This document shows positions 19,050 through 26,100 of a DNA stretch of 64,000 nt, in pieces. A program made the position numbers and the translations under genes. Location: positions 248,001-312,000 of the forward strand of contig JAHBTO010000001.1 of assembly GCA_019638525.1 (NCBI GenBank), given 5' to 3'. The stretch's first letter is position 1, and every line of letters begins with the position of its first letter. The notes beneath the pieces were generated by a model. The model saw only the letters and a program-made list of their open reading frames with translations. It was not told the origin of the DNA and did not search any database. This stretch comes from Ferruginibacter sp. (lineage in GTDB: Bacteria > Bacteroidota > Bacteroidia > Chitinophagales > Chitinophagaceae).

Positions 19050-20111
19050 TCAGTTGGCCGAAAACCTAGGGTCGGCGGTCATTTGCTGATCAGTAAGGGT
19101 ATTTAAAAAATAAATAAGGTCGTTTTTTTCGGTATTTGTAATGGCAATCCTGTTTATAAGCAAGGGGTCTAATGTAGGTTGCGTAGTGATGATACCACTT
19201 CGGTAATGATCTATCACCTGGCCAATAGAATAAATCCTTCCATCGTGCATGTATGGAAATGTTAACATCACATTACGCAGGCTGGGTACTTTAAATTTTA
19301 GCGAATCATTTTTATCATTTGTAATGCGCATGCGACCATAATCGTTCAGGTATGGGTTTACAGCAAGGCCATTATTTCTAAAACTATTATCGGTAAACAA
19401 TGGTTCTTTATGGCAGGTTTCGCATTTTGCTTTAAACACTGTGTAGCCGTTTTGTTCAGAGTAAGTAAAACTTGCTTCTCCTCTTTTTACCTTATCGTAT
19501 TTTGAATTGTTAGAAACGATGGTACCCATAAACTGTGCAAGCGCTTTAAGCAAGCGCTGGCTGGTAATACCTCCGTTACCAAATGCAGCATAAAACATAG
19601 CAGGATATGCAGTATCGGCATTCAGTTTGTTTAATACATTCTCTATGGTTTCAGCCATTTCGTTGGGCGCAGTAATAGGGGCCAATGGTTGCACTTCAAT
19701 ATGATTGATGCCGCCATCCCAATGCAGTTTGTCCATCCACGCCAGGTTAAAAAGCGCCGGGGCATTCCTTGTGGTAAATGCATTATCAAAGCCATGGCTA
19801 AAATCATGGTCGTAGGTGGCAAAAGCTGCAAACTGCTGGTGGCAACTGGCACAGGGAAAATTTCCATCCTTACTCAACCTGCCATCATAAAATAATTTTT
19901 TACCTAATTGAAAGCCCTGTTCGGTTAAAGGGTTATCGGCAAAAATATTAGTAGCAGGTACAGGCCACCCGTTGGGAATATTAAAACTCAGGTAAGTAGG
20001 ATTGTAAGGCCCGAAATTTTCAGCCACCACTTCGTTCTTTTTACAGGCGCTAATCAATAGTGCCGATAACACAACCACACTGAAAAATAATATAATCACC
20101 CTTGTTTTCAA
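19050..20111 (-). CDS. MbnH-type diheme cytochrome c peroxidase-family lipoprotein
   Basis: 353 aa, CcpA/MauG superfamily. Lipobox LISAC with C23 predicts a lipoprotein. Two c-type heme motifs: C87-x2-C90-H91 (CASCHQQ) and C230-x2-C233-H234 (CETCHKE). MbnH enzymes oxidise a Trp of the partner MbnP to kynurenine, creating a copper site; the mbnP-like gene ends 3 bp upstream, making this a standard MbnP/MbnH pair. The start is TTG (complement of 20109-20111). A GTG four codons later is an alternative, but the TTG keeps the basic residues before the signal helix. A general cytochrome c peroxidase role cannot be excluded from sequence alone. Confidence 0.88.
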   Translation of the reverse strand: MKTRVIILFFSVVVLSALLISACKKNEVVAENFGPYNPTYLSFNIPNGWPVPATNIFADNPLTEQGFQLGKKLFYDGRLSKDGNFPCASCHQQFAAFATYDHDFSHGFDNAFTTRNAPALFNLAWMDKLHWDGGINHIEVQPLAPITAPNEMAETIENVLNKLNADTAYPAMFYAAFGNGGITSQRLLKALAQFMGTIVSNNSKYDKVKRGEASFTYSEQNGYTVFKAKCETCHKEPLFTDNSFRNNGLAVNPYLNDYGRMRITNDKNDSLKFKVPSLRNVMLTFPYMHDGRIYSIGQVIDHYRSGIITTQPTLDPLLINRIAITNTEKNDLIYFLNTLTDQQMTADPRFSAN

Positions 20112-20114
20112 ATC

Positions 20115-20876
20115 TTAATAATTTTGTACATCAGTTATGCTAAACATGTTTGCATAATTATCCGAAATACTTTTTGCCAATGTACCAGGCATGGTTACAG
20201 ATGGCACGTCAGCAATTTTTAAATCGTAACTACCCTGCCACCATTTATCAAAATCGGCTTCAATAAAAACTTCGCTTATTTTTCCTTCCCTAATATCAAT
20301 CATATTTAAAGATGATACAGGAACCACAATGCTGATATTTTTTAAAACACTGTTAGCGCCGGCAAAGCCGCCAATATGATACTCCACTTTATTATTTATA
20401 ATAGTTGATTGTGGTGATGTGCCTTCCATCTTGGCCATAATGTACCCACTGTTCCAGGTCCAAAACATATCATTTAAGGGGTCTAATGCACCAGTTTGTG
20501 CACCACTCACATTTCTTGCACTATCAACACCCAGCAAAAATTTGATGGCCGTGTAGCTGCCAACAGGCACATCAAAACTTATGCTTTTAGATGAAGCAAT
20601 GTTTTCATCTATTAGGTAATAATCTTTATTGGTTGCAGTTGAAGAAGTGTTGCTTAATCCCGGATGGCTTACATAATATTTAAACTTCGAAATATTATAT
20701 TGCTCACCAAAGTTATTTGTATAAATGCCTGTATTTAGTTGTACGGGGATGCCTTTTACCGTATTTGTAAATGTAAATTTTATAGTGCCGGTTGGTTGAT
20801 CGTTAGTAAACTCTTTTTGGCAGGCAGTAAATGCAAACATAGCAATGCCGTAAAAAAATATTTGGATACGTTTCAT
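20115..20876 (-). CDS. MbnP-family copper-binding lipoprotein
   Basis: 253 aa. Lipobox FTAC (C19) after a short signal helix. The body matches the MbnP-like family: a beta-sandwich start (GTIKFTFTNTVKGIPVQLN), then the family pattern FKYYVSHPGL, and the highly conserved segment LDPLNDMFWTWNSGYIMAK with W139 and W141. These are candidates for the Trp that MbnH converts to kynurenine. The ATG overlaps the arfB TAA by one base (TAATG), and mbnH follows after 3 bp, so the three are translationally linked. The likely role is periplasmic copper binding or copper starvation response (established for the methanotroph pair, inferred here). Confidence 0.85.
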   Translation of the reverse strand: MKRIQIFFYGIAMFAFTACQKEFTNDQPTGTIKFTFTNTVKGIPVQLNTGIYTNNFGEQYNISKFKYYVSHPGLSNTSSTATNKDYYLIDENIASSKSISFDVPVGSYTAIKFLLGVDSARNVSGAQTGALDPLNDMFWTWNSGYIMAKMEGTSPQSTIINNKVEYHIGGFAGANSVLKNISIVVPVSSLNMIDIREGKISEVFIEADFDKWWQGSYDLKIADVPSVTMPGTLAKSISDNYANMFSITDVQNY

Positions 20877-21271
20877 TACAGTGTAATTTTTTTCCTGTTA
20901 GATTTTAATTGTGCATTTAATTTTTTCTCTTCCAGCCTTTTTTCTTTCGATTCTTTTGAAGGTTTGGTGGCTTTACGTGCTTTGGGTTGTACCAGGGCTT
21001 TATTTACTAAAAGACCCATTTTTTTAATCACATGCTGCTTGTTGCCTAATTGTGAACGCTCTGCCTGGCTTTTAACCAATAAAAAACCATCGGCATTAAT
21101 TTTATTGGCAAGCTTTTCTTTTAGTAAAGATTTTTGTTGGGCCGATATAAGTGTTGATAATTCGATATGCCAATAACCTTCCACCATAGTTTCTACCTTA
21201 TTAACATTTTGGCCTCCTTTACCGCCACTTCGGGCCGTTTTAAACCTTATCTCACTTGTAATATCAACCAT
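20876..21271 (-). CDS. arfB: Alternative ribosome-rescue factor, ArfB/YaeJ type
   Basis: 131 aa, codon-independent peptidyl-tRNA hydrolase acting on stalled ribosomes. The catalytic GGQ is at 19-21 in SGGKGGQNVNKVET, followed by the compact RF1-like domain 3 fold. The C-terminal tail is strongly basic (KARKATKPSKESKEKRLEEKK), as required for entry into the empty mRNA channel. There is no codon-recognition domain, which distinguishes it from RF1 and RF2. It is the first gene of the arfB-mbnP-mbnH run; the stop overlaps the next ATG. Why ribosome rescue should be linked with an MbnP/MbnH pair is unclear. Confidence 0.93.
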   Translation of the reverse strand: MVDITSEIRFKTARSGGKGGQNVNKVETMVEGYWHIELSTLISAQQKSLLKEKLANKINADGFLLVKSQAERSQLGNKQHVIKKMGLLVNKALVQPKARKATKPSKESKEKRLEEKKLNAQLKSNRKKITL

Positions 21272-21387
21272 CCCGTAAATTTAAGCAGAAAAAGTACGAT
21301 TTTACGGTTCATTACGTTTTATTTAAGCCTAATATTTCACTAAGAACATATTTTTACAGATTTTTGCACGAAACCAACCGATTGGAA

Positions 21388-22143
21388 ATGATTAAAAGTA
21401 TTTACCATTCACTAACGGAGCGTAAGCAACAACATAGGAAATCTTTTGCCGTTTTGATTGACCCCGATAAGGTGAATGATACCAACCTGGAACCGTTAAT
21501 TGAAATGGCTGTGGCTGCAAAGGTTGATTATTTTTTAGTGGGTGGCAGTTTGGTAATATCAAATTACCTGGATGAGTGTGTACAGTTTATTAAACGCAAT
21601 TGCAATATACCGGTGATACTTTTCCCGGGTAGCCCTAACCAGGTAAGTAAATATGCCGATGCCTTATTATATCTTTCATTAATCAGCGGCCGCAATGCCG
21701 ATATGTTGATTGGGCAGCATGTAGTATCGGCACCAATAGTAAAGCAAAGCGGACTGGAGATTCTTTCAACCGGTTATATGGTAGTTGATGGCGGCGCCCC
21801 CACCACGGTTTCTTATATATCAAATGCAACCCCATTACCTGCTGATAAAAACGAAATTGCTGTATGCACTGCCATGGCCGGCGAAATGCTGGGTATGAAA
21901 CTTATTTATATGGATGCCGGAAGCGGAGCCAGGCGTGCCATTACCGAAGATATGATTGCCCATGTAGCTGCTGTAATAAAAGTACCTTTAATAATTGGTG
22001 GTGGTATTACCGAACCCGAAAAAGCATACCTCAACTGCAAGGCCGGCGCCGATGTAATAGTGGTTGGCAATGCCATTGAAAAAGATGCAGGCCTCATTAA
22101 AGAAATGGCTGCTGCCGTACATAGTGTGGCTTTAAAAGTATAA
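21388..22143 (+). CDS. Geranylgeranylglyceryl phosphate synthase family protein (PcrB/GGGPS)
   Basis: 251 aa TIM-barrel prenyltransferase that joins a polyprenyl diphosphate to sn-glycerol-1-phosphate. Motifs: AVLIDPDKVND (Mg/G1P site) near residue 22, LVGGSLV, ILFPGSPNQVS, then STGYMVVDGG, YMDAGSGA and LIIGGGITEPEKA (phosphate-binding loops). I chose the ATG at 21388; a TTG at 21364 in the same frame lies inside a -7-like sequence (GATTTTTG, 21359-21366), so it is more likely promoter. Group II enzymes of this family are typical of Bacteroidota; the lipid product in these bacteria is not fully understood. Divergent from arfB. Confidence 0.92.
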   Translation: MIKSIYHSLTERKQQHRKSFAVLIDPDKVNDTNLEPLIEMAVAAKVDYFLVGGSLVISNYLDECVQFIKRNCNIPVILFPGSPNQVSKYADALLYLSLISGRNADMLIGQHVVSAPIVKQSGLEILSTGYMVVDGGAPTTVSYISNATPLPADKNEIAVCTAMAGEMLGMKLIYMDAGSGARRAITEDMIAHVAAVIKVPLIIGGGITEPEKAYLNCKAGADVIVVGNAIEKDAGLIKEMAAAVHSVALKV

Positions 22144-22181
22144 AGCAAAATCCTGGCAAATATTTTTTATTAAGATGATGA

Positions 22182-22196
22182 TTGCCTGGCAGGCAA
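22182..22196. repeat. Perfect 15-bp palindrome TTGCCTGGCAGGCAA
   Basis: Seven-base arms around a single central base, 39 bp after the GGGPS stop. It could form a 5-bp hairpin (TTGCC/GGCAA) but no T-run follows, so an operator or a weak terminator are both possible. No second copy was noticed nearby. Confidence 0.4.
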
Positions 22197-22226
22197 GTTA
22201 CAAGGTATGTAGCGCATAAACTCAAA

Positions 22227-22337
22227 ATGATATCCATTAAGAATTTTACTTTAAGTACAAAAAAGCTAAAGAAAAAAGAAATGATTGTTTTGTTGTTGCT
22301 CTTAATATTTAGGCATGTTAATCATAAACCAATATAA
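22227..22337 (+). CDS. Possible 36-residue peptide ORF
   Basis: ATG to TAA frame in the 274-bp gap before pdxA. The product has a basic N-terminal half (FTLSTKKLKKKEM) then a very hydrophobic stretch (IVLLLLLIF) and a short polar tail. The Ser/Lys-rich start loosely recalls Bacteroidota leader peptides of small secreted products, but there is no GG cleavage motif. No convincing ribosome-binding site is seen. It may be chance; nothing else obvious occupies this gap. Confidence 0.2.
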   Translation: MISIKNFTLSTKKLKKKEMIVLLLLLIFRHVNHKPI

Positions 22338-22417
22338 AGTCATTTGCATACTATACTTATTAAATTGGTATGAGTATTACATTTATAAAGCTTAATTTTA
22401 TAGCTTAATATAAATAT

Positions 22418-23506
22418 ATGAGTGATAAAAAAAAACCGGTAATAGGCATAAGCTGTGGCGATGTAAATGGAATTGGAATTGAAATAATAGTAAAAACATT
22501 TTCGGATAACAGGATGCTTGATTTTTGTTGCCCTGTAATTTTTTGCAATAACAAGGTTATCAATTTTTACAGGAAAGGCCTGGCAGATGCCAATATCAAT
22601 TTCACTATCACTAAAGAACCAAACCGTATTAATTATAAACAGGTTAATGTATTCAACTGTTGGGATGAAGAAGTGAATATTAACCCCGGCATACTAAACG
22701 ATATTGGCGGAAAATATGCTGTATTAAGTTTAACTACTGCCGGTAAGGCGCTTAAAGAAAACATGATAGACGGGTTAGTTACTGCCCCCATACACAAAAG
22801 CAATACCCAAAGCGATACATTTAATTTTACAGGCCACACGCCATACCTTAAAAATTTATATGGCGCTACCGATGTTGTTATGTTTATGGTGGCAGAAAAT
22901 ATGAAGGTGGCGCTGCTTACCGAACATGTGCCGGTACATGATGTGGCCAGGCATATTACCCGAGATGCCATTGTGAGTAAACTGCAGCTTATTAATAATT
23001 CTTTAAAGCGTGATTTTAATATTAACAAGCCACGTATTGCCGTACTTGGCCTTAACCCTCATGCCGGCGATGAAGGCCTGATTGGTAAAGAAGAAGAAGA
23101 AATTATAAAACCCGCCATAAAAGATGCAAAACAGCGTGATGTTTTTTGCTTTGGCCCCTACCCGGCCGATGCATTTTTTGCCCGTGGCCAATATGAAAAA
23201 TTTGATGCCGTGTTAGCCATGTACCACGACCAGGGATTGATACCTTTTAAATCGTTGGCAATTGGCGAAGGAGTGAATTTTACTGCCGGTTTACCAGGTG
23301 TACGTACTTCGCCCGATCATGGAGTGGCTTTTGATATTGCCGGGCAGGGCAAGGCCGATGAGTCATCATTTAGGGCGGCTGTATTTAAATGCATTGATAT
23401 CATTAATGGTAGAAATGAATATGACGAACAGCACAAAAATCCGTTGAATAAAATAAGTTCAACCATTATTGCCAATGCTGTGGATGAAAAAATAACAGAG
23501 GAGTAA
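22418..23506 (+). CDS. pdxA: 4-hydroxythreonine-4-phosphate dehydrogenase
   Basis: 362 aa, NAD-dependent oxidative decarboxylation step of the DXP-dependent vitamin B6 pathway. The three metal-binding His motifs are present: TGHTPYLKN, GLNPHAGDEGLIG and MYHDQGLIPFK. The C-terminal VRTSPDHGVAFDIAG signature of PdxA is also intact. N-terminal ISCGDVNGIGIEI is the usual GDPaGIGPE-like substrate loop with Val-Asn in place of Pro-Ala. The ATG at 22418 follows an AT-rich leader. A 57-bp gap separates it from the convergent winged-helix gene. Confidence 0.95.
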   Translation: MSDKKKPVIGISCGDVNGIGIEIIVKTFSDNRMLDFCCPVIFCNNKVINFYRKGLADANINFTITKEPNRINYKQVNVFNCWDEEVNINPGILNDIGGKYAVLSLTTAGKALKENMIDGLVTAPIHKSNTQSDTFNFTGHTPYLKNLYGATDVVMFMVAENMKVALLTEHVPVHDVARHITRDAIVSKLQLINNSLKRDFNINKPRIAVLGLNPHAGDEGLIGKEEEEIIKPAIKDAKQRDVFCFGPYPADAFFARGQYEKFDAVLAMYHDQGLIPFKSLAIGEGVNFTAGLPGVRTSPDHGVAFDIAGQGKADESSFRAAVFKCIDIINGRNEYDEQHKNPLNKISSTIIANAVDEKITEE

Positions 23507-23563
23507 ACTTTGTATTATTGAAGCTTAATCATTCTTTGCTTTTTATTCAATTCATCTATTAAA

Positions 23564-23863
23564 TCATGATTGCCCATTTGGGTTCATGTAAGTTTGTAAT
23601 GCTTTTACATAACCTTCAAAAGCTTCAATACCTTTTTTTGTAATCTTACAAATGGTTTGCGGATAGTTGTTGTTAAACTGCTTTGTTACATCCAGGTAAC
23701 CTGCATCTTTTAATTTGTTAATCTGCACACTAAGGTTTCCCGCCGTTGCATTTGTTTTTTCTTTTAAAAAAGTAAACTCGGCTTCCCGTACGCTAATGAG
23801 CAGGCTTACCACTGCAAGCCTGAGTTGCGAATGTAATATGGGATCAAGTTCTTTAAATTCCAT
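23564..23863 (-). CDS. Small winged-helix transcriptional regulator (HTH_34-like)
   Basis: 99 aa, single winged helix-turn-helix domain. The opening LDPILHSQLRLAVVSLLI, the recognition-helix region NATAGNLSVQINKLKDAGYL and the wing (PQTICKITKKGIEAFEGYV) follow the pattern of the stand-alone regulators near MarR/PadR, known as HTH_34. No ligand domain. It is the last gene of the run: its ATG is 3 bp from the stop of a five-helix membrane protein. Such regulators often act on their own operon; the membrane neighbours could serve as sensor or target (inference). Confidence 0.85.
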   Translation of the reverse strand: MEFKELDPILHSQLRLAVVSLLISVREAEFTFLKEKTNATAGNLSVQINKLKDAGYLDVTKQFNNNYPQTICKITKKGIEAFEGYVKALQTYMNPNGQS

Positions 23864-23866
23864 GAT

Positions 23867-24454
23867 TTATTGCTGCGCCTCCCTTATACATTTTTTATGT
23901 AAGATGATACCCGGCACCAGCCAGGCCGATAATGCCGCCAATGCCATCAGCAGCAGGTTTATTTTTAAACTTGTGTAAATAGAAACAACAAAAAGTATCC
24001 AACAGGTTATGCCGCCAATAATCATGGGCTTAAACCTGAACATACCCCCGGTTATAAATGTTGGCATACCAAACAGCATCAGGAACAACGATTCGGAATG
24101 TGAAGGGCGATAGTAACTATTAAAAAACATCATCATCACCACCGAAGCGGCAAAGGCCCACCAAACAAAACTCATGGTTTTTTCTTCGTAGCTTTCAAAG
24201 TTCTTTTTACTGCTGCTTTTCAACATCAGGTAAAATTGCGGTACCAGCGCTACAAACATCAGCCACCAGATATTGAAGCCGATATCAAAATTGAACTGCA
24301 TTTCAAAAAATTCAAAAATGCTGCAGAAAAAAATTACCAGCCCCCATAATATGGCGCTTGTACCATTTGAATGATACGAGCCTTTAGCCTTGCCAATCAT
24401 TTCAGTTATCAGCTTAAGGCTTTCGTTTTCTGTTAATTTAACTTCGCTCATCAT
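23867..24454 (-). CDS. Five-helix integral membrane protein, uncharacterised (paralogue 2)
   Basis: 195 aa. A cytoplasmic-looking amphipathic N-terminus (NESLKLITEMIGKAKGSYH) precedes about five hydrophobic helices. The next gene upstream is a clear paralogue: both share WG..IF.CSI in helix 1, LMLFGMPTFITGG in the centre and FKPMIIGGITCW before the last helices. The start ATG overlaps the paralogue's stop by four bases, so the pair may be made together as a heteromer. I know no function; no transporter or enzyme motif is visible. Confidence 0.8.
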   Translation of the reverse strand: MMSEVKLTENESLKLITEMIGKAKGSYHSNGTSAILWGLVIFFCSIFEFFEMQFNFDIGFNIWWLMFVALVPQFYLMLKSSSKKNFESYEEKTMSFVWWAFAASVVMMMFFNSYYRPSHSESLFLMLFGMPTFITGGMFRFKPMIIGGITCWILFVVSIYTSLKINLLLMALAALSAWLVPGIILHKKCIREAQQ

Positions 24455-25047
24455 TGTTTATTTTGAAGTTTATATTTTGAACTAAGCAAATACCCCGGCA
24501 CTATCCATGCGGCTAAAACGGATGCAGCCAATAATAATAAAACATATACTGGAGGAATAAACACAGATAAAATTGCCAGGCACCAGCAGATGATACCGCC
24601 TATAACCAATGGTTTAAACTGCATACCAATACCTGATAAAAAAGTGGGCGTACCATATAACATCAGGATAATCGAATTCATCATCGGCCAGTTATTGGTT
24701 TTACTCATAATGATAACCACGATAAACATGCAGATACCAAAACTAATCCAGATATAATTTACAATGTTCTCGCTGTATGTTTTCACTTTTTCCTTTTTCT
24801 TTTGCCTGCTTAAATAAATGATTTGAAATATTACTGCCAGCCAGCAGCTTGCCCACACAATCTCCGGTTGTTTAAACAAATCAAGTTTAAGAAAAATAAA
24901 ATGGCATATAGAACAGGTAAATATCAGCCAGCCCCAAACAAGGTATAAAAAACCGTTTTCGCTGAAATTGTTTTTTGCCTGGTTAATCATGCTGTTGATC
25001 AATTGCATGCTATCGTTGGGCGACAGGTTTTCATTTTGTGTTGTCAT
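24451..25047 (-). CDS. Five-helix integral membrane protein, uncharacterised (paralogue 1)
   Basis: 198 aa, same architecture as the overlapping downstream gene: amphipathic N-terminus (NDSMQLINSMINQAKNNF), then helices with VWGWLIFTCSI, LMLYGTPTFLSG and FKPLVIGGIICW. The basic patch RQKKKEKVKTYSEN separates helices 2 and 3. The two products match along their whole length, pointing to tandem duplication. It sits 59 bp after an exported protein gene on the same strand. No recognised domain. Confidence 0.8.
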   Translation of the reverse strand: MTTQNENLSPNDSMQLINSMINQAKNNFSENGFLYLVWGWLIFTCSICHFIFLKLDLFKQPEIVWASCWLAVIFQIIYLSRQKKKEKVKTYSENIVNYIWISFGICMFIVVIIMSKTNNWPMMNSIILMLYGTPTFLSGIGMQFKPLVIGGIICWCLAILSVFIPPVYVLLLLAASVLAAWIVPGYLLSSKYKLQNKQ

Positions 25048-25106
25048 ATTATTTTGTTTATGGCTGTTATTTCAAATAGTAATAACAAGTAGGCATTTTT
25101 AATACA

Positions 25107-25748
25107 TTATTTACATTCGTTAAGAAGCATCTCCACCCTTTCTTTTCCCCAGTTAGGATGAATGTCGCTTGCTGGTTTAAATGTATTGTATTTATCAAGC
25201 GATGATTGCAGTACAGGTTTTGCTGCAGCACAGCCACCACCAAATTGTTCGGGTGTATATTTTATACCCTGCCCTTTTAAATACTCGGGCCTTGGGTTGG
25301 AAGGGTCTTGTTGCATGGCAGCATCTATATACGACTGTGCTTCGGGGCCATACTCCTGGTATCGTTGCATTGGGTTTACCATCATGTGGGCGCTTGCAAT
25401 CATACTTTTAATACAACTTATTTCGGAGTTATTAGGCATCAGCGCATCAGCTTTGTCAATCAGTTCGGTTGCTTTGTCGGCAATGGCATCAACCTTTGAT
25501 TTGTCCTGTTCCATATAAGTATAATTAACCTGGCAAAATGCAGCATAGTAATATGCCAGCCATTGGTTTTTTTCGGCAATGGCAATACGTTCAAACTTAT
25601 TAGCAAGCGTTAACAGGTTGATTGGGTTTTTAAAACTTGTATCAATAGCGGCAATATTGCTTTTCATGCTTGCTATGTATTTATCGCTTTGTGCTTTAGC
25701 GCCAATGGTTAAAAATGATACGGCAGCAATAAGAAATACTTTTTTCAT
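25107..25748 (-). CDS. Exported helical-repeat (TPR-like) protein
   Basis: 213 aa. Signal peptide 1-19 (SFLTIGAKAQ). The rest is alpha-helical with TPR-like spacing (WLAYYYAAFCQVNYTYMEQDK, DKADALMPNNSEI). The C-terminal part contains PSNPRPEYLKGQG, FGGGCAAAKPVLQSSLDKY and KPASDIHPNWGKERVE, a pattern I associate with small Bacteroidota periplasmic TPR proteins. No enzyme motif. It lies between the 2TM protein (18 bp upstream) and the membrane paralogues, all same strand. Confidence 0.8.
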   Translation of the reverse strand: MKKVFLIAAVSFLTIGAKAQSDKYIASMKSNIAAIDTSFKNPINLLTLANKFERIAIAEKNQWLAYYYAAFCQVNYTYMEQDKSKVDAIADKATELIDKADALMPNNSEISCIKSMIASAHMMVNPMQRYQEYGPEAQSYIDAAMQQDPSNPRPEYLKGQGIKYTPEQFGGGCAAAKPVLQSSLDKYNTFKPASDIHPNWGKERVEMLLNECK

Positions 25749-25766
25749 TGTTTTATTTTTAATTGT

Positions 25767-26090
25767 TTAATTTTTTGGTTGTTGTTGATTTTTTAATTTT
25801 TCGTATTCTTTTTCTACGGAATTTACACGTGGAAAAATATAAGCACCGGCAAAATGAAATGCAAGTCCTATTCCCCAGCCAAACATCGACCAAACGGGCC
25901 AGGGCAAATGATCCCAGGTACCAAAGTCAAAATCTCTTTCGCTACGGTTAGATGATAAAAGCCAGATAACCCAAAAAAATGCATTGATGATTACATAGCT
26001 TACTGCATGTTTTTTAAAGCCTGCCCTTTTTTGTGCAAGCTCCCATAAAGCAGGGTCTTTGCCTTCGGGTGTTTGTTGATTACGTGACAT
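25767..26090 (-). CDS. 2TM-domain protein
   Basis: 107 aa with the short two-helix domain typical of Bacteroidota: ALWELAQKRAGFKKHAVSYV then a first membrane helix (VIINAFFWVIWLLS), the loop FGTWDHLPWPVWSMFGWGIGLAFHF with the second helix, and a charged tail (VEKEYEKLKNQQ). The domain usually occurs near histidine kinases or regulators; its role is unknown. I chose the ATG at 26090, 10 bp after the TonB receptor stop, rather than the in-frame ATG at 26123, which would overlap that gene by 23 bp. Confidence 0.82.
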   Translation of the reverse strand: MSRNQQTPEGKDPALWELAQKRAGFKKHAVSYVIINAFFWVIWLLSSNRSERDFDFGTWDHLPWPVWSMFGWGIGLAFHFAGAYIFPRVNSVEKEYEKLKNQQQPKN

Positions 26091-26100
26091 GATTGTATAT

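Noticed and set aside
21364..21387. Upstream TTG start for the GGGP synthase
   Set aside because: It lies at the edge of a -7-like sequence and adds residues not typical for the family; the ATG at 21388 is preferred.
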